Assembly (NCBI RefSeq): GCF_029167645.1
Contig: NZ_CP119147.1
Location: 6,528,501 to 6,592,500, forward strand
DNA from: Streptomyces sp. AM 2-1-1
GTDB taxonomy: Bacteria; Actinomycetota; Actinomycetes; Streptomycetales; Streptomycetaceae
DNA: 64,000 bases
Reading direction: 5' to 3'
The notes beneath the pieces are model-generated. The model was not told the origin of the DNA, did not search any database, and saw only the letters and a list, made by a program, of their open reading frames with translations. Below are positions 28,929 to 36,452 of the stretch, in pieces. The position numbers were made by a program, and so were the translations under genes. How positions within the stretch are numbered: the first letter of the stretch is position 1; each line of letters opens with the position of its first letter.

Positions 28929-28985
28929 GATGCGCTCAATGATGCGATACCACCGTCAACCGCCGGACGGCGGTACCGCATCGTG
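28926..28985. promoter_or_regulatory. Long inverted repeat upstream of the NanT-like gene
   Basis: CACGATGCG (28926-28934) and CGCATCGTG (28977-28985) form a perfect inverted repeat 42 bp apart, and inside it GATGCGATACC and GGTACCGCATC form a second imperfect pair. The left arm overlaps the GTG start of the transporter, so this could be an operator or an RNA structure that limits translation. Confidence 0.4.
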
Positions 28986-29057
28986 AAGCTCTCGTGCGGT
29001 GCCGCCGTCACCCACCGGGCCGGAACCCCGTCCCGCGCCCCGGCCGCAGCCGGGCGC

Positions 29058-29738
29058 TCACGGCCGGGCGAGCCCGGCGACGAAACGTGCCGTGAGGGCG
29101 GTGGGCGCGGTGATCGCGGTGCCGACCACGACGCTGTGGGCGCCCCGGCCGAGAGCCTCGCGGGCCTGCTCCGGCGTGTGGAGCCGCCCTTCGGCGACCA
29201 CCGGCACGGCGACCGCGGCCGCGAGCGCCTCCACCAGTTCGAGGTCCGGACCCGGCTGCTGCGGGGAACCCGGCACGTAACCCGAGAGCGTCGTCGAAAC
29301 GAAGTCGGCCCCGGCCCCGGCCGCCGCGACCCCCTCGGCGAGCGTGGAGACGTCGGCCATCACCAGGGCGCCCGCCGCGTGCACGGCGGTGACCAGCTCG
29401 GCGAAGGCCGAGCCGTCGGGGCGCGGCCGGTCGGTGGCATCGGCGGCGACCACGGCCGCGCCCGCTTCCACGAGCGCCAGGGCGTGGTGGACGGTCGGCG
29501 TGATGTACACCCCGGTGTCACCGTCCTTCCACAGGCCGATGACCGGCAGGTCCACGGCGTCCACGATCGCGGCGACGACCCCGGGCTCGTTGGCGCGGAT
29601 CGCCGACGCCCCGCCGGCGACGGCCGCCAGCGCCAGGCGCACGAGGGCGGACGTCTCCCGCATGGGATCGCCCGGCGGCGCCTGGCAGGAGACGATCAAA
29701 CGGCCTTCGAGTACGGCGGCGAGGTGCTGTGCGGTCAT
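29058..29738 (-). CDS. nanE: N-acetylmannosamine-6-phosphate 2-epimerase
   Basis: The 226-residue TIM-barrel protein shows the NanE blocks GRLIVSCQAPPGDPM near the N-terminus, ASAIRANEPG, VIGLWKDGDTGVYITPT and the phosphate-binding VVAEGRLHTPEQA...GAHSVVVGTAIT. The enzyme converts ManNAc-6-phosphate to GlcNAc-6-phosphate in sialic acid breakdown. The ATG at 29738 overlaps the nanK stop (ATGA), so kinase and epimerase are made together. Confidence 0.92.
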   Translation of the reverse strand: MTAQHLAAVLEGRLIVSCQAPPGDPMRETSALVRLALAAVAGGASAIRANEPGVVAAIVDAVDLPVIGLWKDGDTGVYITPTVHHALALVEAGAAVVAADATDRPRPDGSAFAELVTAVHAAGALVMADVSTLAEGVAAAGAGADFVSTTLSGYVPGSPQQPGPDLELVEALAAAVAVPVVAEGRLHTPEQAREALGRGAHSVVVGTAITAPTALTARFVAGLARP

Positions 29739-30727
29739 CGGGCGACTCCCGGGTGGTGGAGGGGAAGGGACGTGGTCAGGGCCGCGGCGCCCAGCACGGC
29801 GGCGTCGTGGCCGAAGAGCGGGGGCTCGGGCACGAGCCGGCCGCGCAGGGGCGGCATGAGTTCGGCGGTGAAGGCGGCGGTGAGGGCCCGGCCGTAGACC
29901 GGACCGATCCGGGGAACCCCACCGCCCACGACGACCCGGTCGGGGCCGAGCGCGTTGGCGAGGCCGCCGAGGACCCGCCCGAGCGCCGTCGCGCCGGTGG
30001 TGATGGCGAGCACGGCGGCCCGGTCGCCCCCGGCGGCCCGGGCGGCGACCGTTTCCAACCGGTCCACCAGGGCGCCGGTGAGCCGCTCGTAATGGGCGGT
30101 GATGCCCGGGCCGGAGGCGATGACCTCCAGGTGACCGGTGGCCTCCGCACCGCACGTGCAGGGCAGCCCGGCGGCGTCCGCACTGGCCATGTGACCCAGG
30201 TGCCCGGCGACGCCCCCCGCCCCCTGCAGCATCCGCCCGTCGACGGCCACCGCCCCGCCCACGCCGGTCCCGACGGCCGCGAACAGCAGCGAGCCGTGTG
30301 GGTCGCCGAGGGCGGCGAGTTCCGGACCGGCGGTGGCGCGCACGTCGTTGTCGCAGGCCACCGGCAGACCCGTGCGGTCGGCCAGGCCAGGGCCGAGCCG
30401 GGTGCCCGCCCACCCGGCGATCGAGTCGGTGGCGCTGGTGACCGTGCCGCTGCGGGGGTCGACGACCCCGGCGGCCGCGATGCCGAGCACCGTCGCCAGC
30501 CCGCCGGGGTCCACCTCGGCCGCCGCGCCGGCGAGTGCGTCGAGGACAGCGGACGCGCCGTCCTCGGCGGGAGTGGGCCGGGTGTGCCGGGCCAGTACGG
30601 TGCCGTCGGCCGCGAAGAGCGCTGCCGCGATCTTCGTGCCGCCCAGGTCGAGACCGACGACCGGGGTCGCGGGGCGGCCCGTGCCCGTCGGACCGCCACC
30701 TCTCGCAGGGGGTGTGGTCAGGGCCAT
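29735..30727 (-). CDS. nanK: ROK-family N-acetylmannosamine kinase
   Basis: This 330-residue ROK protein has the ATP phosphate-binding motif GLDLGGTK (residues 25-32), a catalytic-Asp region VACDNDVRA and the second ATP loop VGTGVGGAV. The ROK zinc motif appears as CTCGAEATGHLE, where the usual third Cys (CxCGxxGCxE) is replaced by His and two residues are inserted. Gene order with nanE and nanA supports phosphorylation of ManNAc. The ATG at 30727 is chosen because the upstream frame has no homology and enters the regulatory region. Confidence 0.88.
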   Translation of the reverse strand: MALTTPPARGGGPTGTGRPATPVVGLDLGGTKIAAALFAADGTVLARHTRPTPAEDGASAVLDALAGAAAEVDPGGLATVLGIAAAGVVDPRSGTVTSATDSIAGWAGTRLGPGLADRTGLPVACDNDVRATAGPELAALGDPHGSLLFAAVGTGVGGAVAVDGRMLQGAGGVAGHLGHMASADAAGLPCTCGAEATGHLEVIASGPGITAHYERLTGALVDRLETVAARAAGGDRAAVLAITTGATALGRVLGGLANALGPDRVVVGGGVPRIGPVYGRALTAAFTAELMPPLRGRLVPEPPLFGHDAAVLGAAALTTSLPLHHPGVAR

Positions 30728-30968
30728 GGTGGTGAGCTCCCACTCGTTCGGAACGCCGGTTCGCCGACCGCACCGGGATCGGATCGCAACATCAGACGTA
30801 AGATGTCCTATGTCTCTGTTCACCATAGCCGGGACGCCCGGCAGTCGGTCAAGGGGTTCCCGGCCGCAAGCCTTCGGACCGGAGGCCGCCGACGGGGGTC
30901 CCCGGTGGAAGGACCTCGCATCGGGTCGGGGTGGCGCCGGTACCCGGCTCCACGTCAGGAGGAACGCC
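30728..30968. promoter_or_regulatory. Divergent control region between nanK and the FCD regulator
   Basis: This 241-bp region separates nanK (left, minus strand) from the regulator starting at 30969 (right, plus strand). It holds one copy of the 19-bp regulon operator (30790-30808), 63 bp from the nanK start, and the AGGAGG site of the regulator (30956-30963). Confidence 0.7.
30790..30808. promoter_or_regulatory. Sialic acid regulon operator, copy 1
   Basis: CATCAGACGTAAGATGTCC matches the copies at 32788, 33722 (complement) and 40596 closely. The core CATC-N2-ACGT-N2-GATG is palindromic, which fits binding by a dimeric GntR/FCD regulator. Confidence 0.75.
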
Positions 30969-31667
30969 GTGGCACGCCCCACGATGACCCAGGACATCGA
31001 GCGCAGGATCAAGGAGCTGATCCTCGGACACCGGCTCGCCCCGGGTGACCAGCTGCCCACCGAGACCGAGTTGATGGAGCTCTTCTCCGTCGGACGGGTC
31101 TCCGTGCGGGAGGCGCTCAAGGCACTCCAGGCCACGAACGTCGTCGAGATCCGGCGCGGCTTCGGTACGTTCGTCGGCACGCTCTCCCTCGCACCCTTCG
31201 CCGACGGGCTGGCGTTCCGGGCCGTCGTACGGCAACGGCAGGGCGAGCCGGGGCTGCTGGAGCTGATGAAGGTGCGCGAGGCGCTGGAGGCCGGCCTCAT
31301 CGGCGCAGTGGCCGCGGACATCACCGCCGAGGAACTGGCCGCCCTGCGCGGCCTCGTCGCCAGGATGGAGTACGAGGCGGGTGGCGGCGGCGTGGCGCGC
31401 TCCACCGACCGCGCCTTCCATCTCGCTCTCTACGCCTCCCTCGACAGCCACCTGCTCAGCGAGGTGCTCGACGCGTTCTGGGCGGCGCTGGAGAGGGTGC
31501 GCGAGGACATGGACGACGCCCACCAGGACCCCTGCCTCACCTGCGCACAGCACCGCGAGATCGTCGACGCGCTCGAAGCGGGGGACGGTGGCCGCGCCGC
31601 ACAGGCCATGCGCGTCCACTTCGACGGGGTGCGCGGCCGTCTGGAAGCGGGCTCCCCGGGCTGGTGA
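30969..31667 (+). CDS. GntR-family regulator, FCD subfamily (first copy)
   Basis: The 232-residue protein has an N-terminal GntR winged helix (about residues 5-68; GDQLPTETELMELFSVGRVSVREALKALQA, then EIRRGFGTFVG) and a C-terminal all-helical FCD ligand domain with metal-binding positions RAFHLALYASLDSHLL and QHREIVDALEAGD. The GTG at 30969 follows AGGAGG. It is divergent from nanK and shares with it an operator region, so it is one of two candidates to bind the 19-bp sites. Ligands may be ManNAc, ManNAc-6-P or sialic acid. Confidence 0.88.
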   Translation: MARPTMTQDIERRIKELILGHRLAPGDQLPTETELMELFSVGRVSVREALKALQATNVVEIRRGFGTFVGTLSLAPFADGLAFRAVVRQRQGEPGLLELMKVREALEAGLIGAVAADITAEELAALRGLVARMEYEAGGGGVARSTDRAFHLALYASLDSHLLSEVLDAFWAALERVREDMDDAHQDPCLTCAQHREIVDALEAGDGGRAAQAMRVHFDGVRGRLEAGSPGW

Positions 31668-31683
31668 GGGCGGTGGACGCCGA

Positions 31684-31728
31684 CCGGCGGTCCGCGCCGG
31701 GTGCCGCACGCCCGGCACGGACCGCCGG
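31684..31728. terminator. Hairpin between convergent regulator and esterase genes
   Basis: CCGGCGGTCCG (31684-31694) pairs perfectly with CGGACCGCCGG (31718-31728), and the GC-rich inner part can extend the stem. It lies just after the regulator stop at 31667 and 40 bp before the esterase stop, so it can serve both directions. Confidence 0.6.
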
Positions 31729-31767
31729 ACGGCCCGGTGCCGTGCGCCCGCAGCCGGGACGGCTCTC

Positions 31768-32757
31768 TCAGCCGGGCGTCACGGTGGCGAACAGCTCGCG
31801 CACCCAGGTGAGCTGGCGGCGCTGGTGGTGGGTCGTACCGCCCTCGTGCCCGTTGAACTCGTACACCTCCACCTGCTTGGGACCGCCGTACCGGTTGTAG
31901 GCGGTGAAGCAGGTGGACGGCGGGCAGATCTCGTCCATCATCGCGATCGAGAAGAGCGCCGGTGCGGTCGCCCGCGCGGCGTGATGGGCTCCGTCGAAGT
32001 AGGACAGCGTGCGGAAGACCGGGGCGGTCCGGTCGCGGTGGAGCCGCAGGTAGGAGGCGATCTCCGTGTAGGGCGGCAGGGAGGTGATGCGCGCGGCCCG
32101 CGGGAAGTTGCAGAGGAAGGGCACGTCGGGCATGACTCCCGCGAGGGAGGGGACCAGCCCGGACGCCGCCAGGGCGAGGCCTCCGCCCTGGCTGACCCCG
32201 GTCACCACGATGCGGGCCGGGTCGACGGCGGGGTGCTCGCGCATCGCCTCCACGCACCGGACGGCGTCGGTGACGATGCGCCGGTAGTAGTAGGTCTCGG
32301 GGCTCTCGATGCCGCGCGTCAGGAAGCCGGGCGTGGTCCCCGCCCCGCCGGCGTCGGTGTCGGCGGTGGCCCCGACGGCCGCGGACCAGCCCTGGCCGCG
32401 TGTGTCCATGACCAGGTGCGCGTAACCGGCGCAGGCCCACAGGAGGTTCTCGTGCGCCAGCCCGCGCCCTCGGCCGTAGCCCAGGAACTCGACGACGCAC
32501 CCCAGGGGGCCGTCCGTCCCCGCGGGCATGCGCAGCCAGCCCCGCACGGGCCGGCCGGCGTGGCCAGGAACGCTGACGTCGTACACGCGCACCTGGGGGA
32601 GGCCCGTCTCCGTCTCCGTGAACACCGGTCGCACGCAGGCGCCTTCGCCGGGCGGGGCGGCCAGGGTGCCGGACCAGAAGGCGTCGAAATCCTCGGGCTC
32701 GGGGAGGTCGGGGCGGTAGGTCACGCACTGTTCCAGGGGGAGGTCGACTGACGGCAT
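31768..32757 (-). CDS. Acetylxylan esterase/cephalosporin deacetylase-like hydrolase
   Basis: The 329-residue alpha/beta hydrolase shows the AXE1 family pattern: DFDAFWSGTLA near the N-terminus, MDTRGQGWS, the nucleophile elbow VTGVSQGGGLALA (catalytic Ser), MMDEICPP and a C-terminal NGHEGG with the catalytic His. The enzyme family removes acetyl groups from sugars. In this cluster the natural guess is removal of O-acetyl groups from sialic acids, a function normally served by NanS-type enzymes; this is inference. The ATG at 32757 has a good AAGGAC site, whereas the in-frame ATG at 32790 would lie inside the operator. Confidence 0.82.
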   Translation of the reverse strand: MPSVDLPLEQCVTYRPDLPEPEDFDAFWSGTLAAPPGEGACVRPVFTETETGLPQVRVYDVSVPGHAGRPVRGWLRMPAGTDGPLGCVVEFLGYGRGRGLAHENLLWACAGYAHLVMDTRGQGWSAAVGATADTDAGGAGTTPGFLTRGIESPETYYYRRIVTDAVRCVEAMREHPAVDPARIVVTGVSQGGGLALAASGLVPSLAGVMPDVPFLCNFPRAARITSLPPYTEIASYLRLHRDRTAPVFRTLSYFDGAHHAARATAPALFSIAMMDEICPPSTCFTAYNRYGGPKQVEVYEFNGHEGGTTHHQRRQLTWVRELFATVTPG

Positions 32758-32787
32758 GGTAGGTCCTTCGGGGAGCGAGAGGTAAGG

Positions 32788-32806
32788 CATAAGACGTCAG
32801 ATGTCC
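32788..32806. promoter_or_regulatory. Sialic acid regulon operator, copy 2
   Basis: CATAAGACGTCAGATGTCC lies 31 bp upstream of the esterase start. It differs from copy 1 at only two positions. Confidence 0.75.
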
Positions 32807-32923
32807 TGTGGGTAACGGGACCTTAGGCAGCGGAACGGATCCCGTCAAGAGTGGGGCGGTCCGCCGCACGCTCCCGGTCCGGGGCGTACGGCGGACCGGG
32901 GGCGCACGGCGGACCGCGGCAGG

Positions 32924-33670
32924 TCAGGCCGAGGCGTCCCGGCGCGCCCGCGCCTCCCTGATCCGGCGCCGGACCGGCGCGTAGTGGTCCTCGATCGCCT
33001 GGAGGAAGGCGATCGAGTCGCCCGCCCGGGCGGCGTCCACGATGCCCTGGTGGGCGGCGATCGTCGCAGTCTCGTCCGCGTGCGTGAACCCGTCGAGGTG
33101 CGGGGCGACGATCACGTAGACGTCCCAGAACGCCATGGAGAGCTGGCCGATGAGCTCGTTGCCCACCGGGGCGACCAGGAGCGCGTGGAAGGACCGGTCC
33201 GCGGCGACGAAGCCGTGGCCGTCGCCCGCACCGGTGGCGCGCATGGTGGCCACGAGTTCGTCCAGGGCGTCGAGCTGCTCACCGGTCAGCGAGGCCACGA
33301 TCCGGTCCGCCATGCCCCGTTCGAACAGCTCACGCACGTCCACCAGGTCGGCCATCACCTGGAAGTCGTCGTCGGGGGAGAGGAGACCCCGGAACGTGAG
33401 GCTCTCCACCAGGGCGGAGAGGCTGAGCCGCCCCACGTAGGTGCCGTGGCCGTGGCGGACGTCGACGATGTCGAGCGCGTCCAGGATCTTGACCGCCTCG
33501 CGCACACTGGAACGGCTGGCGCCGAGCGCCTCGCAGAGGGCGGGCTCGGTGGGCAGCGGGTCACCGGGGCGCAGCCGTTCGTCGAGGATGTAGCGCTTGA
33601 TTCCCTCCACCACTTCCTGCCGCAACAGCGTGCGACTCGGTCTGGCGCCGGAAATTTCTGGACTCCCCAC
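32924..33670 (-). CDS. GntR-family regulator, FCD subfamily (second copy)
   Basis: This 248-residue protein has a GntR winged helix (LRPGDPLPTEPALCEALGASRSSVREAVKILDAL, then DVRHGHGTYVG) and an FCD domain (ADRSFHALLVAPVGNELI, AAHQGIVDAARAGD). An in-frame ATG at 33727 would place the start inside the operator at 33722-33740, so I prefer the GTG at 33670, seven bases behind a GAGGGG site. It is divergent from the ABC transporter operon and shares its operator, the normal arrangement for an autoregulated local repressor, so it is the better candidate master of this regulon. Confidence 0.87.
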   Translation of the reverse strand: MGSPEISGARPSRTLLRQEVVEGIKRYILDERLRPGDPLPTEPALCEALGASRSSVREAVKILDALDIVDVRHGHGTYVGRLSLSALVESLTFRGLLSPDDDFQVMADLVDVRELFERGMADRIVASLTGEQLDALDELVATMRATGAGDGHGFVAADRSFHALLVAPVGNELIGQLSMAFWDVYVIVAPHLDGFTHADETATIAAHQGIVDAARAGDSIAFLQAIEDHYAPVRRRIREARARRDASA

Positions 33671-33721
33671 CTCTTGACCCCTCTCGATTGTCAAGCTACG
33701 TTCCCAGGCTATCAAGGCATC

Positions 33722-33740
33722 GGACATCTGACGTCTTACG
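33722..33740. promoter_or_regulatory. Sialic acid regulon operator, copy 3
   Basis: On the minus strand the bases read CGTAAGACGTCAGATGTCC; 17 of 19 agree with copy 2. It lies between the divergent FCD regulator and the ABC transporter operon, 94 bp before the binding-protein start. Confidence 0.78.
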
Positions 33741-33833
33741 CCCTAGTCTCCTCGCATCGTGGACTGGGCCCTCGTGGACGAACTGCTCCTCTTGCCCCGT
33801 CTCCTCTCCCTCAACGTCCCCTTTGGAGGACCC

Positions 33834-35429
33834 GTGCCCGAGCTGAGGCCCACAGGCGTCGAGCGCCGCACCTTCCTGCGATACACCGGACTCGTCAGTG
33901 CGGCGGCCGCCATCACGGCGAGCGTGGCCGCCTGCGGCGGCCCCTCGTCGACCGGTGACGACGCGTCGGGCGCCACCGGCACCACCGGCACCATCGAGGC
34001 CGGCATGTCGTACGCGCTGTCGACCGGGTTCGACCCGATGACCACCTCGGGGGCCACCCCCTACGCGGCCAACATGCACATCTTCGAGGGCCTCGTCGAC
34101 CTCGATCCGGTGACCCTCGAAGCCAGACCCGCTCTGGCCACCGAGATGCCGAAGAAGATCAACGCCACCACCTACCGGGCCACCCTGCGTGACGGCGCCA
34201 CCTTCCACGACGGCTCCGCGGTGACCGCCGAGGACGTGGTGTTCAGCTTCGAACGCATCCTCGACCCCGACAACGCCTCGCTGATGGCGCAGTTCGTGCC
34301 GTTCCTCGACGGTGTCTCGGCCGTCGACGCCAAGACCGTCGAGTTCAAGCTGAAGTACGCCTTCACGCTCTTCCCCTCCCGCATCTCGGTCGCCAGGATC
34401 GTGCCGAAGAAGATCGTCGAGGCGGACGCCAAGGGGTTCGACGCCAAGCCGGTCGGCTCGGGGCCGTACAAGTTCGTCGAGGCGATCCGCGAGGACAAGA
34501 TCGTCTTCGCCAAGTACGCGCAGTACAACGGTGCTCACCCGGCCAAGGCCGAGAAGATGATCTGGCGCCTCATCTCGGACTCCTCCGCCCGGGTCAGCGC
34601 CATGCGCTCCGGCCGGGTCCAGGCCATCGAGGACGTCCCCTACATCGACGTCGCGGGCCTCGCGGGCTCGGCGAAGACCGAGTCGGTGCAATCCTTCGGC
34701 CTGCTCTTCCTCATGTGCAACACCGCCGACAAGCGCTTCGCCGACAAGCGGGTCCGCCAGGCGCTGCACTACGCCCTGGACACCGAGAAGATCATCAAGA
34801 CCGCGCTGGTCGGCAACGCGACGGCCGCGACCGGCTACGTACCCACCACCCACCCCGACTACCACAAGGCCGCCACCGTCTACACCCACGACGTGGCCAA
34901 GGCGAAGAAGCTGCTCGCCGAAGCGGGCGTGGGCAAGCTCGAGTTCACCGTGTTGCTGACGGACACCGGCTGGGTCAAGGACGTCGCCCCGCTGATCCAG
35001 GAGAGCTGGGCCGCCGCCGGTATCGAGGCGAAGCTCGGCATCGCACAGTCCGCGGCGCAGTACGCCAAGATCGACGGCGGTGACTTCGAGGTACTCGTGG
35101 CGCCCGGGGACCCGTCCGTCTTCGGCAACGACGCCGACCTCCTGCTCCGCTGGTTCTACTACGGCTTCTGGCCCGAGAACCGGTACGGCTGGGCCAAGTC
35201 GGCCGCCTACAAGCAGGTCAAGCAGCTCCTCGACAAGGCCGCGCAGGCCGCCGACGAGAGCACCCGCAAGCAGCTCTGGGGACAGGTCACCGACCTGGTG
35301 GCGGAGGAAGCGGCGCTCTACCCGATCTTCCACCGCAAGCTGCCCACCGCCTGGAACGACAAGGGGCTCTCCGGCTTCTCGCCGCTGCCCACCACGGGCC
35401 TGTCGTTCCTGGACGTCGGCCGCGCCTGA
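33834..35429 (+). CDS. Peptide-type ABC transporter substrate-binding lipoprotein (probable sialic acid binding)
   Basis: The 531-residue protein is an SBP_bac_5 (DppA/OppA-like) binding protein. It carries a twin-arginine-like signal (RRTFLRYTGLVSAAAAITASVAAC) ending in a lipobox Cys, then the family block RPALATEMPKKINATTYRATLRDGATFHDGSAVTAEDVVFSFERI. The GTG at 33834 follows GGAGGA; the frame is open to 33759 without a better start. The SatABCD sialic acid transporter of Haemophilus ducreyi belongs to the same transporter family, and the context here (nanE, nanK, nanA-like, sialidase) suggests the same substrate. Confidence 0.85.
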   Translation: MPELRPTGVERRTFLRYTGLVSAAAAITASVAACGGPSSTGDDASGATGTTGTIEAGMSYALSTGFDPMTTSGATPYAANMHIFEGLVDLDPVTLEARPALATEMPKKINATTYRATLRDGATFHDGSAVTAEDVVFSFERILDPDNASLMAQFVPFLDGVSAVDAKTVEFKLKYAFTLFPSRISVARIVPKKIVEADAKGFDAKPVGSGPYKFVEAIREDKIVFAKYAQYNGAHPAKAEKMIWRLISDSSARVSAMRSGRVQAIEDVPYIDVAGLAGSAKTESVQSFGLLFLMCNTADKRFADKRVRQALHYALDTEKIIKTALVGNATAATGYVPTTHPDYHKAATVYTHDVAKAKKLLAEAGVGKLEFTVLLTDTGWVKDVAPLIQESWAAAGIEAKLGIAQSAAQYAKIDGGDFEVLVAPGDPSVFGNDADLLLRWFYYGFWPENRYGWAKSAAYKQVKQLLDKAAQAADESTRKQLWGQVTDLVAEEAALYPIFHRKLPTAWNDKGLSGFSPLPTTGLSFLDVGRA

Positions 35430-35500
35430 ACCCCACGTGTCCGGGCCGCCCGTGCGGCCGGCCCGGACACGCTGCCCGCCCAACCGCAAGGAAACCGACG

Positions 35501-36451
35501 ATGGTTGCATTTCTCCGGCTTGCGCTGCGCCGCGTCGCCATGATGCCGGTGATGATCCTCGGCATCGCGCTGCTGGTCTTCGTGGTGCTGCAGTTCTCGC
35601 CGACCGACCCCGCGTACAACGCGCTCGGGGAGAGCGCGACGCCCGAGGCCCGCGAGGCGTTCTCCGAGGCCAACGGGCTCAACGACCCCTTGCCCGTACG
35701 CTACTTCCGCTTCCTGGGCCAGCTCCTCCACCTGGACCTCGGGTCGACCGTCCCGCCCAGCCGGCCCGTGATCGACCGGATCACCGAGGCCTTCCCCCTC
35801 ACCCTGCAACTGACGTTCCTCGGCCTGGCCCTGGCCGTGGTGCTGGCGACGGTGGGCGGAGTCGCCGGTGCGATGTACCGCGACCGGTGGCCCGACCAGC
35901 TCTTCCGGCTCGTCTCCATGGCCGGCGTGGCGGTCCCCTCGTTCTGGCTCGGCGTACTGCTCATCCAGCAGTTCGCGCTGAACAGCCCCCTCTTCCCGAC
36001 CGGCGGCTACACCAACCCCGCCGACTCGTTCAGCGGCTGGCTCCGGTGCATGGTCCTGCCCGCCGTGTCGCTCGCCGTCCCGGTCGCCGCGTCGCTCGCC
36101 CGCCTCATACGCACCTCCATGGTCGCCGAACTCGACCGTGACTACGTCCGTACCGCGCGAGGCAACGGGCTCCCGGTCTTCCTGGTCGTCCGCTCGGTCC
36201 TGCGCAACGCGCTCGTCACCCCGCTGACCGTGCTCGGGGTGAAGGTCGGCTACCTGCTCAGCGGAGCCGTCGTCATCGAAGCGATCTTCGACCTCCCCGG
36301 CATGGGCAAACTCATCCTCGAAGGTGTCACCGGCGGCGACGTCGCGCTGGTCCAGGGCACCGTACTGACCATCGCCATCGCCTTCCTGGTGGTCAACATC
36401 ATCGTCGACCTGCTCTACCTGCTGGTCAATCCGCGCATCAGGACGGTCTGA
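35501..36451 (+). CDS. ABC transporter permease (DppB type)
   Basis: This 316-residue protein has about six membrane segments. The DppB family N-terminal block RRVAMMPVMILGIALLVFVVLQFSPTDPA and the conserved cytoplasmic EAA-loop region ELDRDYVRTARGNGLP (about residues 208-223) are clear, followed by SGAVVIEAIFDLPGMGKL. It is 71 bp after the binding-protein gene and 1 bp before the next gene, in the same operon. Confidence 0.92.
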   Translation: MVAFLRLALRRVAMMPVMILGIALLVFVVLQFSPTDPAYNALGESATPEAREAFSEANGLNDPLPVRYFRFLGQLLHLDLGSTVPPSRPVIDRITEAFPLTLQLTFLGLALAVVLATVGGVAGAMYRDRWPDQLFRLVSMAGVAVPSFWLGVLLIQQFALNSPLFPTGGYTNPADSFSGWLRCMVLPAVSLAVPVAASLARLIRTSMVAELDRDYVRTARGNGLPVFLVVRSVLRNALVTPLTVLGVKVGYLLSGAVVIEAIFDLPGMGKLILEGVTGGDVALVQGTVLTIAIAFLVVNIIVDLLYLLVNPRIRTV

Positions 36452-36452
36452 C

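Noticed and set aside
33696..35510. Minus-strand frame of 604 codons opposite the ABC binding-protein gene
   Set aside because: Composition (Gly/Arg/Val/Asp-rich) is that of an antisense frame; the plus strand has a signal, lipobox and family motifs.
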